The position numbers were made by a program, and so were the translations under genes. The notes beneath the pieces were generated by a model. The model was not told the origin of the DNA and searched no databases. It saw only the letters and a list, made by a program, of their open reading frames with translations. A DNA stretch of 23,415 nt from DASXTS01 sp036402215 (GTDB lineage Bacteria > Actinomycetota > Actinomycetes > Mycobacteriales > Pseudonocardiaceae). Shown here in pieces: positions 14,175 through 21,709 of this stretch. Location of the stretch: contig DASWTI010000421.1 of the NCBI GenBank assembly GCA_036402215.1, forward strand, positions 1 through 23,415, in the 5' to 3' direction. Positions within the stretch are counted from its first letter, which is position 1. Each line of letters starts with the position of its first letter.

Positions 14175-14915
14175 TCAAATGTGGCGGCCGCCCGTGACCT
14201 CGGTGACGGTGCCGGTGATGTACGAGGAGAGGTCCGAGGCCAGGAACAGCACCGCCCCGGCGACCTCCGAGGGTTCGCCGGCTCGACCGAGGGGGATCTC
14301 GGCGACCTTGGAGGCCCAGATGTCCTCTCGCAACGCCTCCGTCATGGCCGTTCGGATCAGCCCAGGCTGCACCGCGTTGACCCGGATGCCGTGGTACGCC
14401 AGCTCTTTCGCCGCCGCCTTGGTGAGCCCGACGATGCCGGCCTTGGCGGCGCTGTAGTTGGTCTGGCCGGCCATGCCGACCTTCCCCGAGATCGACGAGA
14501 TGTTGACGATGGCCCCTCCGCCGCCCTGGGAGCGCAGCACTCCGGCCGCCGCGCGGGTGCCGAGCCAGGTTCCCTTGAGGTGCACGGCGAGCACGAGGTC
14601 GAAGTCCTCCTCGGTCATCTTCCGCATGGTGGCGTCCCGGGTGATGCCGGCGTTGTTCACCATGATGTCCAGCCGGCCGAAGCGGGACACGGCGTGCTCC
14701 AGCAGGGCGTCGACCTCGGTGGCGGATGTGACATCACATACGGCGGCGCTCGCCACGCCGGCACCCAGCGACCCGGCGGCCGCCTCGGCGGCGTCCCGGT
14801 CGAGGTCGCCGAGCACGACCGAGGCGCCGTGCTCCACCATCAGCCGGGCGATGGCCAGGCCGATCCCCCGCGCCCCGCCCGTGATCACGGCGGTGCGCCC
14901 GTCGAGCAGTGTCAT
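14175..14915 (-). CDS. FabG-like short-chain dehydrogenase/reductase
   Basis: An intact 246-residue classical SDR, oxidising or reducing a hydroxyl/keto group with NAD(P). The cofactor motif TGGARGIG is at 13-20, NNAG at about 87-90, the catalytic Ser in ISSISG near 139, and YSAAK near 152-156. The end ITGTVTEVTGGRHI is normal for the family. The Asp in GDLDRD after strand 2 favours NAD over NADP. The ATG at 14915 is preceded by GGAGG at 8 bases. It lies 20 bases after the decayed acyl-CoA dehydrogenase in the same direction, suggesting an old beta-oxidation-like operon, probably under the divergent GntR regulator. The substrate is not known. It is one of the few intact catabolic genes left in this stretch. 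Confidence 0.92.
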   Translation of the reverse strand: MTLLDGRTAVITGGARGIGLAIARLMVEHGASVVLGDLDRDAAEAAAGSLGAGVASAAVCDVTSATEVDALLEHAVSRFGRLDIMVNNAGITRDATMRKMTEEDFDLVLAVHLKGTWLGTRAAAGVLRSQGGGGAIVNISSISGKVGMAGQTNYSAAKAGIVGLTKAAAKELAYHGIRVNAVQPGLIRTAMTEALREDIWASKVAEIPLGRAGEPSEVAGAVLFLASDLSSYITGTVTEVTGGRHI

Positions 14916-14935
14916 GAACGGAAACCTCCGGTCGC

Positions 14936-15651
14936 TCAGCCGGGCAGTGGGCTCCGCGACACCATCTGCCGGGCGATCAGGTTGCGCTGGATCTCGTTGG
15001 TGCCCTCGCCGACGATCATCAGCGGGGCGTCGCGGAAGTAGCGTTCCACGTTGTACTCCGTGGAGTAGCCGTAGGCACCGTGGATGCGCAGCGCCGACAG
15101 CGCCACCTCCATGCAGACCTCGGACGCGAAGAGCTTGGCCATGCCCGCCTCCATGTCGGCGAGCTGGTTGCCGATGGCCTGGTGCCGCCAGATGGGCAGG
15201 CCGAACGTCTCGCGCACCTGTGCGTAGGCGAGCGCGTCGTCCAACGCGGCCCGGGCCACGCCGAGCGCGCGGGCGGCGACCTGGACCCTGCCGAGTTCGA
15301 GGCCGCGCATCATCTGGGCGAAACCCTCGCCGGGCACACCGCCGAGCACCGCGTCGGCCGGCACCGGCACGTCGTCGAACACCAGCTCGCAGGTCTCCAC
15401 ACCGCGGTAGCCTCATCCAGCCACGCGCCAACTCCTCGGTGACCAGGGCGAAGCACGTGGAGGTCACCCCCACTCCCCGTGCCGCTCCGGGATGAGCAGG
15501 CCGAAGACGCCGAGCTTCTTCATCTGCTCGATGAGCGCCTCGGGGTGCTCGCCGACCGCCTCCAGGTCGCGGACCGTCAGCTTCACGCACGGTCGACGAA
15601 GTCCGCCACCGTGTCGACGATCGCCTGCCCTTCAGGGCTGATACGCGGCAT
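14936..15651 (-). pseudogene. Acyl-CoA dehydrogenase, several lesions
   Basis: Pieces of one acyl-CoA dehydrogenase in the correct order. A start MPRISPEGQAIVDT at 15651 runs into a stop at 15583-15585. Shifting frame gives LTVRDLE and EALIEQMKKLGVFGLLIPER, ending at a stop at 15464-15466. A second shift gives TSTCFALVTEELARGW, then the middle of the enzyme is missing (junction near 15412) and homology resumes at GYRGVETCELVFDDV and continues to the C-terminus, with GEGTNEIQR near the end. A further in-frame loss of roughly 20 residues seems to have happened at LADMEAGMAKLF. The locus is about 716 bases against about 1150 for a whole gene. It cannot encode an active flavoenzyme. It was the first gene of the unit with the SDR at 14175. 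Confidence 0.85.
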
Positions 15652-15659
15652 CGGATCTC

Positions 15660-15679
15660 AAATATTGTGTCTAATGTTT
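15660..15679. promoter_or_regulatory. Candidate GntR operator in a divergent promoter
   Basis: AAATATT-GTGTCT-AATGTTT is an inverted repeat with one mismatch in the arms, in the AT-rich gap between the decayed dehydrogenase and the GntR gene. FCD-type GntR regulators usually bind short AT-rich inverted repeats in front of the operon they control, so this is the likely site. It also overlaps the probable promoter of both directions. Confidence 0.35.
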
Positions 15680-15758
15680 GATGCGCAGTGACTCTATGCT
15701 CTGCCATACTCATCCGCAAGGGTGGCCGATCCCACGGCCCGATTGAGGAGGGGGCGCG

Positions 15759-16448
15759 GTGGTGGCCCACGGTCGCGACGTCAAGTTGCGGAGGCGTCCG
15801 CAGCTCTCCGAGGAGGTCGCAGCCCACCTGCGTGAGCGGATCATGTCCGGGCAGGTCCGCCCGGGTGAGTACCTCCGGCTGGAGCACGTGGCGGAGGAGC
15901 TGGGCATCAGCGTCACCCCCGTGCGCGAGGCGTTGGTGGCGCTGCGTGGCGAGGGCTTCGTGCAGTTGCAGCCGCGGCGCGGCTTCATCGTGTCGCCGCT
16001 GTCCCGGGTCGACGTCCAGGACGTGTTCCGCGTGCAGGCGGACATCGCGGGCGAGCTCGCCTCCCGCGCGGCGACGGTGATCACCGACGAGCAGCTGGAG
16101 AATCTCGAGACCATCCAGGGCCAGCTCGACATGTTGCACACCACCGGGGCGTCGGTCGAGCAGGAGGCGCTCAACCACGAGTTCCACCGGCAGATCAACT
16201 CGGTGTCCGAGTCGCGGAAGCTGGCCTGGTTCCTGGCCACCGCCGTCCGCTACGCGCCGCTGAGCTTCTACGGCGAGATCCACGGCTGGACACGCGCCTC
16301 CCGCGAGGACCATCACGCCGTGCTCGACGCGCTGCACAAGCGCGACCCCGACGCCGCACGGTTCTCCATGCACCGCCACATCACCCACGCCGGCGACCTG
16401 CTCGTGGAGCACCTGGACAAGCTCGGCGTCTGGAGCGAGGAGAGCTGA
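15759..16448 (+). CDS. GntR-family regulator, FCD subfamily
   Basis: A 229-residue repressor-type regulator. The winged helix-turn-helix is at about 15-78 (LSEEVAAHLRERIMSGQ, then LRLEHVAEELGISVTPVREAL, then LRGEGFVQLQPRRGFIV), followed by an all-helical FCD ligand domain (about 85-220) with the metal/ligand histidines expected for the group: His139 and His143 in NHEFHRQI, and later HRHITHAGD. FCD regulators usually sense organic acids or acyl intermediates. Start: GTG at 15759 after GAGGAGGGGG; a second GTG follows directly. It is divergent from the acyl-CoA dehydrogenase/SDR unit, its likely target, and that target is now partly dead. There is no sign that it controls the N-oxygenase cluster. 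Confidence 0.92.
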   Translation: MVAHGRDVKLRRRPQLSEEVAAHLRERIMSGQVRPGEYLRLEHVAEELGISVTPVREALVALRGEGFVQLQPRRGFIVSPLSRVDVQDVFRVQADIAGELASRAATVITDEQLENLETIQGQLDMLHTTGASVEQEALNHEFHRQINSVSESRKLAWFLATAVRYAPLSFYGEIHGWTRASREDHHAVLDALHKRDPDAARFSMHRHITHAGDLLVEHLDKLGVWSEES

Positions 16449-16541
16449 GCCGCCGCGCGCCGCACAGGTCGCGCACGCCGGCCGACCCGGCAGTCCGGAC
16501 GGGCTGGCGCGGTTCCGCCCGGCCCGGGCCGCCGTGGTCGG

Positions 16542-17312
16542 TCATCGCATGATGTAGCCGCCGTTGGCGCTGAGCGTCTGGCCGTTGACGTAGCGGGCCT
16601 CGTCGGACAGCAGGAAGACGATGAGCGAGGCGATGTCGCCCGGGTGGCCGACGCGTGGCGTCGGCGCCGCGGCGAGATAGCGCTCGCGCCAGGCCTTGTT
16701 GCCGTGCTCGACGGCGACCTCGCTCATGGTCAGGCCGGGCGCAACCGAGTTGCAGCGCGGGCCGTTCTTGCCCCAGCGGCTCGCGATGTGCCGGGTGAGC
16801 GCGGTGACGCCGGCCTTGGCGACCGCATATGACACATGAGCCGCGTCGCCCCTGAACACCGCGTCCGACGAGGTCGTCACGATGGAGCCGGCCCCGCCGG
16901 CAAGCATCAACGGGATGGCCTCGCGGGTCAGGTAAAAGTAACCGTGCAACGTGATGTTCAGGGTGCGGTGCCACACCTCGGGCTCCACGTCCACGACCGT
17001 CGTGTCTCGACCCTAGGTATGTGGCGAAATATCAGCCGCGTTGGCGTGGAGTCCGTCGATGCGCCCGTACCGATCGACCACGCCGGCCACCGGCGCCCGC
17101 ACGGACGCCGCATCAGATATATCGAACTCGACCGCCTCCGCCCGACCACCACCCTCGACGATCCCGGCCGCGGTCCGCTTCGCCCGATCACCGAACAGGT
17201 CCGCCACCACGACAGTCGCCCCCTCGGCCGCCGCCCGGCGCGCCACCGCGGCCCCGATCCCTGTCGCACCCCCGCCGATCAGTACGACCCGGCCGTTCAG
17301 CCCGCGCATCAT
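16542..17312 (-). pseudogene. SDR oxidoreductase with one in-frame amber stop
   Basis: A 256-residue-equivalent short-chain dehydrogenase read in one continuous frame, broken only by a TAG at 17013-17015 (codon 100). Before it: NGRVVLIGGGATGIG, the cofactor motif, and DRYGRIDGLHANAAD. After it: GRDTTVVDVEPEVWHRTL, the catalytic Ser in VTTSSDAVF, SYAVAKAG with Tyr and Lys, and the usual C-terminus (SDEARYVNGQTLSANGG). Homology joins across the stop without a gap, so one base change explains it. It may be a recent nonsense mutation or a sequencing error; two half-length proteins are otherwise possible but would be inactive. The ATG at 17312 or the adjacent one at 17309 is the start; the ribosome site is weak. 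Confidence 0.8.
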
Positions 17313-17462
17313 CCGAGCCCATCACCGGCATCCGAAACGACGGCCGCACCAGCGACAACCGCACCGCCAATGGCCGAACCACCCACGGCCGGAACGCCGG
17401 CGGCCGCAACGTCAGAGGTACGGACGTACGTCGCTTCGGTCCGAGGCCGGGGGGAAGGGCGG
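17313..17462. repeat. Intergenic DNA with degenerate 15-bp repeats
   Basis: Between the broken SDR and the next minus-strand gene, five consecutive 15-base units beginning mostly GGCCGNA/AACCGCA occupy 17342-17416. No gene or terminator is apparent. The repeats resemble the remains of a low-complexity coding tail. Confidence 0.35.
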
Positions 17463-18746
17463 TCAGGCGTCCGCGGTGGCGTCGAGGTCAGGCTGAGGTG
17501 CGGGTGGGGCGGCGTCCGGCACGAGACCGAGGGCGGCGCGGTGGCGCCAGGCCAGACGCAGGCAGGACACGGCGTTGACGGCGACGGCGGGGTCGGAGGC
17601 GTAGCGGTGGACGGCGTCCTCGGTGAAGGGCAGGCCGGTGCGGTCCGGGCCGGCGAGAATGGTGCCTTCGGTGGCGCGCGTGACGAAACCCCCGAGCAGG
17701 GTGTCGAAGACGTCGGCGTCGAAGACGCATGCGGTGAGCAGCGCGGGCTTCCACGTGAGGGGGTCGAGGCCGACGCCGAAGGCGTGGGTGGTCAGGCGGC
17801 CTTCGCGGTGCGCACGGTCGAGGGCGGGAAGGCCGCGTTCCACCGAACGGTCGCCGTCCTCCAGGTCGAGGAACTCCTCCAGGTACTCGCGCATGACGTG
17901 ACGCCAGAGCGCGAAGTCGGCCGGGCGGTCCCCGGACTCGCCGTCGACGGAGGGATCGCCGGGGTCGCAGGCGGCGGGGGCGAAGTCGCCGGCGGGGATG
18001 ACATGTATTTGATCAGTTGCCTCGGTGACCCAGGCGTCGTCGCGGCGGTGCAGGAAGAAGCCGGCGTCGGGGCCGTCGCGGCGGATGGTCAGGGTGCAGA
18101 CGCCGAGGCCGGTCACGCGCCGCCGGAGATCGAACGGGGTGCCGAGGAAGCGGCGGTACGCGCCGCCGGCGACCGGGGCGCGGCCGGCGAGGTCCTGACC
18201 GGCCAGTTCGAAGCCGAGGACGGACGAGGTGTCCAGGTAGTCGAAGTAGCCGGCGAGACAGAAGTCGATGGCCAGCGTGCCGTCGACCGGGCGCACGGCG
18301 ACCGGGCGATAGATGGCGCCGTCGAACAGGTGGGCCATGCCGCCGAGTTCGACCAGCGCCTGGCCGTACCCGGCGTACCGGCCGCCATCGGCGCGGCGCG
18401 GCAGGAGGGTCCGTGCGCGGCGCCGCGATTCGGCGAGGAGCTCGGCGGCGGGGGGCTCGACCATGGCGATGCGCACCTGGTCGAGCGGGACCGGGCGCGG
18501 GAGCATCCAGCCGGGCGGGACGAGCAGCGGGATGCCGAGCAGTGGCACATCGGGGCGCTCCGCGGACCAGGCGAGCGCGTTCAGGCGCGTCTGCCGACGG
18601 CGGACGTGACCGAGTGCGCGGGCGAACCGCGCGGCGCCGCGAGTGCTGCGGCGGCGGCGGAACGCTCCGGCCAGACGGGGCGCCGTCGCCCGGACCACCC
18701 CGGCGAGCACCGCGGCGGCGGCGACGAGCGCGCCCCGACGTACCAC
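17463..18746 (-). CDS. Conserved actinobacterial protein of unknown function
   Basis: About 427 residues if it starts at the GTG at 18744-18746. I cannot name it with confidence. From memory it resembles the large C-terminal region of some actinobacterial XRE-type proteins (GIPLLVPPGW..., YFDYLDTSSVLGFE, ALWRHVMREYLEEFLD, GVGLDPLTWKPALLTACVF), but no helix-turn-helix is present here. The REYLEEFL stretch looks like part of a Nudix box without its glycines. The N-terminus (RRGALVAAAAVLAGVV) could be a membrane anchor. Codon bias of 17463-18700 is convincing. The frame stays open upstream into a repeat region and that part is not believed. No clear ribosome site supports the start. It stands alone. 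Confidence 0.7.
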   Translation of the reverse strand: MVRRGALVAAAAVLAGVVRATAPRLAGAFRRRRSTRGAARFARALGHVRRRQTRLNALAWSAERPDVPLLGIPLLVPPGWMLPRPVPLDQVRIAMVEPPAAELLAESRRRARTLLPRRADGGRYAGYGQALVELGGMAHLFDGAIYRPVAVRPVDGTLAIDFCLAGYFDYLDTSSVLGFELAGQDLAGRAPVAGGAYRRFLGTPFDLRRRVTGLGVCTLTIRRDGPDAGFFLHRRDDAWVTEATDQIHVIPAGDFAPAACDPGDPSVDGESGDRPADFALWRHVMREYLEEFLDLEDGDRSVERGLPALDRAHREGRLTTHAFGVGLDPLTWKPALLTACVFDADVFDTLLGGFVTRATEGTILAGPDRTGLPFTEDAVHRYASDPAVAVNAVSCLRLAWRHRAALGLVPDAAPPAPQPDLDATADA

Positions 18747-19453
18747 GGCCTGACGGTAGGGGGTCCCGATGGGGCCGGGCTGGAGCCACGAGGCAGGCCC
18801 GGTGGGGCCGGCGGACCGGCGACGACCGCCGGTCGGCTCGCTGTTGCGCGGCCGCACCACGCACGCCCGCCGGTCGGCACGACGGCGGTCGAACTCGTTG
18901 TGCGCGGCCAACACCACCCACGCCCGCCGGGCCGGCACGACGGCTCCCCGTGCACGGTCGACGCCAGGTACGCACGGCGGCCAACCACCACACATGGCCG
19001 ACGAACCCGCGACAACAACAGCCGGACTCCCCGTACGCGGTCAACACCACGCACGCCCCGCAGCCAGCCACCACACATGGCCGACAAACCGGCGACGACG
19101 GCCGGACTCCCTGTACGCGGTCGACACCAGGCACGCACGGCGGCCAACCACCACACATGGCCGACGAACCCGCGACGACAACAGCCGGACTCCCTGTACG
19201 CGGTCGACACCACGCATCGCCGCCGGACCGGCACGACGACGGGTCCGGCTCCCCCGTGCACGGCCGACACCACGCATGCCGGCGGACCGGCTGCGAGAGC
19301 AACGGACCATGCACCGCCGCACGCCCATGGCGCGAACGTTGTTGGCCGAGCACGGCCGGACAGGGGCCAGGGTGAACGCGCCGGCCTGGCCTGGCTCCTG
19401 CTGTCCCGCAACACCTTCCGCCGGGAGGTCGCGCCCGCGGCGTGAGGTGTCGA
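18747..19453. other. Gene-free stretch of about 0.7 kb
   Basis: No believable gene. Several frames stay open only because the DNA is GC-rich and repetitive; their products are low-complexity and change frame between repeat units. The middle is filled by the tandem repeats described separately; 19290-19453 shows nothing recognisable. Confidence 0.6.
18900..19285. repeat. Degenerate tandem repeats, 80-83 bp period
   Basis: A core GCGGTCGACACCACGCACG recurs six times, its ACACCA part lying near 18910, 18960, 19043, 19123, 19206 and 19266. Spacings are 50, 83, 80, 83 and 60 bases. The three central units also share CCACCACACATGGCCGAC (ACATGG at 18992, 19075 and 19155) and CCGGACTCCCTGTACGC. Repeat length is not a multiple of three, so it does not preserve a reading frame; sequence between the cores is repeated too, so it is not a CRISPR array. 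It may be a decayed minisatellite, a multi-site binding region or a structured RNA. Confidence 0.75.
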
Positions 19454-19495
19454 GTCCCCGGCGGCGGGCCGGCTGGCCGACTCGGCGCCGGGGAC
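19454..19495 (-). terminator. Hairpin after the acyl-CoA synthetase
   Basis: GTCCCCGGCG and CGCCGGGGAC make a perfect 10-bp stem around a 22-base loop that contains its own GGCC/GGCC pairing. It starts 12 bases past the synthetase stop, the expected place for a terminator; no T-tract follows. Confidence 0.5.
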
Positions 19496-19507
19496 GACGG
19501 GTGGTGG

Positions 19508-21181
19508 TCAGCCGGCGGCGAGGACCAGTGCGTCGTAGTGGTCGCGGAGTTGGTACTTGCGGATCTTGCCGAGGGGGTCGCGAGGCAGGGAGTCCTGGAA
19601 CTCCAGGCGGGTCGGGTGGTACCAGGAGGTCATGCCGCACTCGTCGAGGTGCGCGCACAGCTCCGGCAGGGTCGGCCGCCGGTCGCCGGCCGGCACGACG
19701 ACGGCGAGGACGTCCTCGGGGGCGCCGTCCTCGGCGGTCATGCGGCAGGCGACGATCGCGACGTCGTGGACGAGGGGGTGGCGCATGAGCTCGTCCTCGA
19801 GGTCCCGCACGGGGATCATGAAGTTGGCGCTCGGATCGTATATCCGATCAGCGGTGCGGCCGACGATGCGGATGCCGCCGCGGCCGTCCTCGCGGGCCAG
19901 GTCGCCGGTGTCGAACCAGCCGTCCTCGGTGTCGGTGGGGGGCGTGACGTCACCGATGTCCTTGGTGACGGTGCCGAGACACAGCGAGGCGCCGCGGACC
20001 TGCAGCGAACCGGCGCCCGGGCCGCCGTCCGGGGTGACGACGCGCAGTTCCAGGCCGGGCAGCGCGCGGCCGTCGCTGTGCGCGGACCAGTCCTCGGGAT
20101 CGTCCTGGCCGACGACGGTACCGACGACGATCTCGGTCATGCCCCACACGGACCGCAGCGGCACGTCGAACACGTCGCGCACCTGAGGGACGAGGTCCGG
20201 CGGGATGGTCGTGCCGCCGGCGCACACGGTGTGCAGGGACTCGATGGGACGGCCGCGACGGCGCTGGGCGTCCAGGAGCGCGGCGAGCTTGGGCGGCGTC
20301 GAGAGCAACCGGGTGACGCCCGCGGCCTCCATGAGGTCGAGCAGTTCGTCGGCGTCGAACATGTCCTGGAAGACGGCGGCGCCGCCGGAGAGCAGGGTGC
20401 CGAAGAGCATCCAGAGCGGGCCGGCGATGTGGCTGATCTTGAGGGTGGCGGCCGCCCGGTCGACGCCCGGCGCGAGCGAGGTGGTGGCGTCGGTCATGCC
20501 GCGGCTGCCTGCGTAGATGGTGTTCGAGCTGTGCAGCACGCCCTTGGCCTCGCCGGTGCTGCCGGAGGTGAAGAGCACCAGGCACGCGCGATCCGGGTCG
20601 AGCGGCGGGAGCATGGAGAGGTCGTCGTCCCGGTGATCGTTCACCAGGTCGCGGTGGAAATCGAGGGCTCCGGTCCGGGCCGAATCGCCGTACACCACGC
20701 GGTGCCGCAGGTGCGGCAGCCGGTACGCCATTTCCTGGAGCGCGGCGGAATGGTCGAACCCGGCCCATTCATCGATGATCACGCATATTCTGGCGCTGGT
20801 CCGCCCGAGGACACGCTCGATCTCCCGTCCGCGCAGCTCAGGGACCATGGGCTGGGCGATGGCGCCGACCCGCATGCAGGCGAGGAACATCGCCGCGGTC
20901 TCCCACCAGTCGGGAAGCTGGAACGCCACCACGTCGCCGGTGCGTACGCCGAGGTCGTACAGGCCGGCCGCGACGCGGCGGACCTGCTGGTCGTACTCCT
21001 TGTATGTCACCGTTCGCACGGTCCCCTCCCGGGACCGGCCGGTGACGAACGCCGGGGCGTCCGGGCGCACGCGCACCCAGGCCGCCAGGTCGTCGAGGAA
21101 CGTCTCGTCGCGCCACCAACCGTTCTCCCGGTTGAGGCGTGCCTGCTCCGGGCGCGCCGACAGCAGAGCCAGAGTCGTCAT
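19508..21181 (-). CDS. Acyl-CoA synthetase (ANL superfamily, cyclohexanecarboxylate-type)
   Basis: A 557-residue AMP-forming ligase that would activate a carboxylic acid as acyl-AMP and then the CoA thioester. The P-loop LFTSGSTGEAKGV is at 203-215, WGMTE and TGDLAREDGRGGIRIVGR are present, and the C-terminal lysine is Lys539 (PLGKIRKYQL). The N-terminus (NGWWRDETFLDDLAAWV) resembles cyclohexanecarboxylate- and related CoA ligases. At the hinge, GRTADRIYDPSANFM replaces the usual D-x-I-x-R-G-G-x-N, an unusual change. ATG at 21181 is chosen since GGAGG lies 8 bases before it; the frame is open to 21394 without a ribosome site. Together with the SDRs, acyl-CoA dehydrogenase and GntR gene it may belong to an old acid-degradation locus. 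Confidence 0.9.
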   Translation of the reverse strand: MTTLALLSARPEQARLNRENGWWRDETFLDDLAAWVRVRPDAPAFVTGRSREGTVRTVTYKEYDQQVRRVAAGLYDLGVRTGDVVAFQLPDWWETAAMFLACMRVGAIAQPMVPELRGREIERVLGRTSARICVIIDEWAGFDHSAALQEMAYRLPHLRHRVVYGDSARTGALDFHRDLVNDHRDDDLSMLPPLDPDRACLVLFTSGSTGEAKGVLHSSNTIYAGSRGMTDATTSLAPGVDRAAATLKISHIAGPLWMLFGTLLSGGAAVFQDMFDADELLDLMEAAGVTRLLSTPPKLAALLDAQRRRGRPIESLHTVCAGGTTIPPDLVPQVRDVFDVPLRSVWGMTEIVVGTVVGQDDPEDWSAHSDGRALPGLELRVVTPDGGPGAGSLQVRGASLCLGTVTKDIGDVTPPTDTEDGWFDTGDLAREDGRGGIRIVGRTADRIYDPSANFMIPVRDLEDELMRHPLVHDVAIVACRMTAEDGAPEDVLAVVVPAGDRRPTLPELCAHLDECGMTSWYHPTRLEFQDSLPRDPLGKIRKYQLRDHYDALVLAAG

Positions 21182-21678
21182 CGTCGAGGCCTCCACTATT
21201 TCTCGGTGTCCGGCGGCCCCCGCCGATGCCGCGCCTACAGTGCCGCATCCCCCAGAAGAAGCCAGTAGTGTACATAGGCGAAGCGCCTCGGGGAATAAAC
21301 TGTGCGTGACCGCAGGAGCGGTTTCCACGACGTTCGGCCACCAGGCCGCCTTGGCAATCTCCGGCGTGCGGAGAATCCATACGGTCATGCACATGAGATG
21401 AATGAGCCATAGCTACCAGGCCATTCCGCCGGGTGCCGAGGAGGGCTCGCGGCACGTCACGGCCGGCGGGGGCCCGGGAGCGGTCCGGCGGGCTGACCGG
21501 CGGGATTCCCCGCAGCCGGCCGGGACGGCGCCGGGGTGGCGGCGGATACATGGCGTGGGCGGACGGCGACAGGGTGTGGCCATTGGCGCGTTGTGTCGAC
21601 ATCTCGATTCATCGCCACTCGGACATTTCCTGAGCCTTTGGTCACTTGTGGCGATCATTCGGTCACAGTGCGAGCCGG
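21182..21678. promoter_or_regulatory. Gene-free region upstream of the acyl-CoA synthetase
   Basis: About 500 bases without a believable gene. It must hold the synthetase promoter; a loose pair on the minus strand, TTTATT and TATGTA 17 bases apart near 21260-21290, is possible but weak. Two GGTCAC copies 21 bases apart (21640-21645, 21661-21666) flank TGTGGCGATCATTC and form, with the inverted GTGACC/GCCACA arms, a possible protein-binding site. No RNA gene seen. Confidence 0.35.
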
Positions 21679-21695
21679 GTGGCGGATCCCGCCAC
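21679..21695 (-). terminator. Hairpin after the phosphotransferase
   Basis: GTGGCGG and CCGCCAC form a perfect 7-bp stem with a 3-base loop, 14 bases past the stop of the phosphotransferase gene. It is a likely terminator for the minus-strand pair upstream. Confidence 0.4.
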
Positions 21696-21709
21696 GGAGG
21701 AAAGGGGCG

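Noticed and set aside
18900..19285. CRISPR-like array
   Set aside because: Spacing is irregular (50, 83, 80, 83, 60) and the sequence between cores is itself repeated; no cas genes nearby.
16836..19445. Plus-strand open frame of about 870 codons covering the SDR, the conserved protein and the repeats
   Set aside because: It has no recognisable domain, crosses the out-of-frame tandem repeats and is antisense to better genes.
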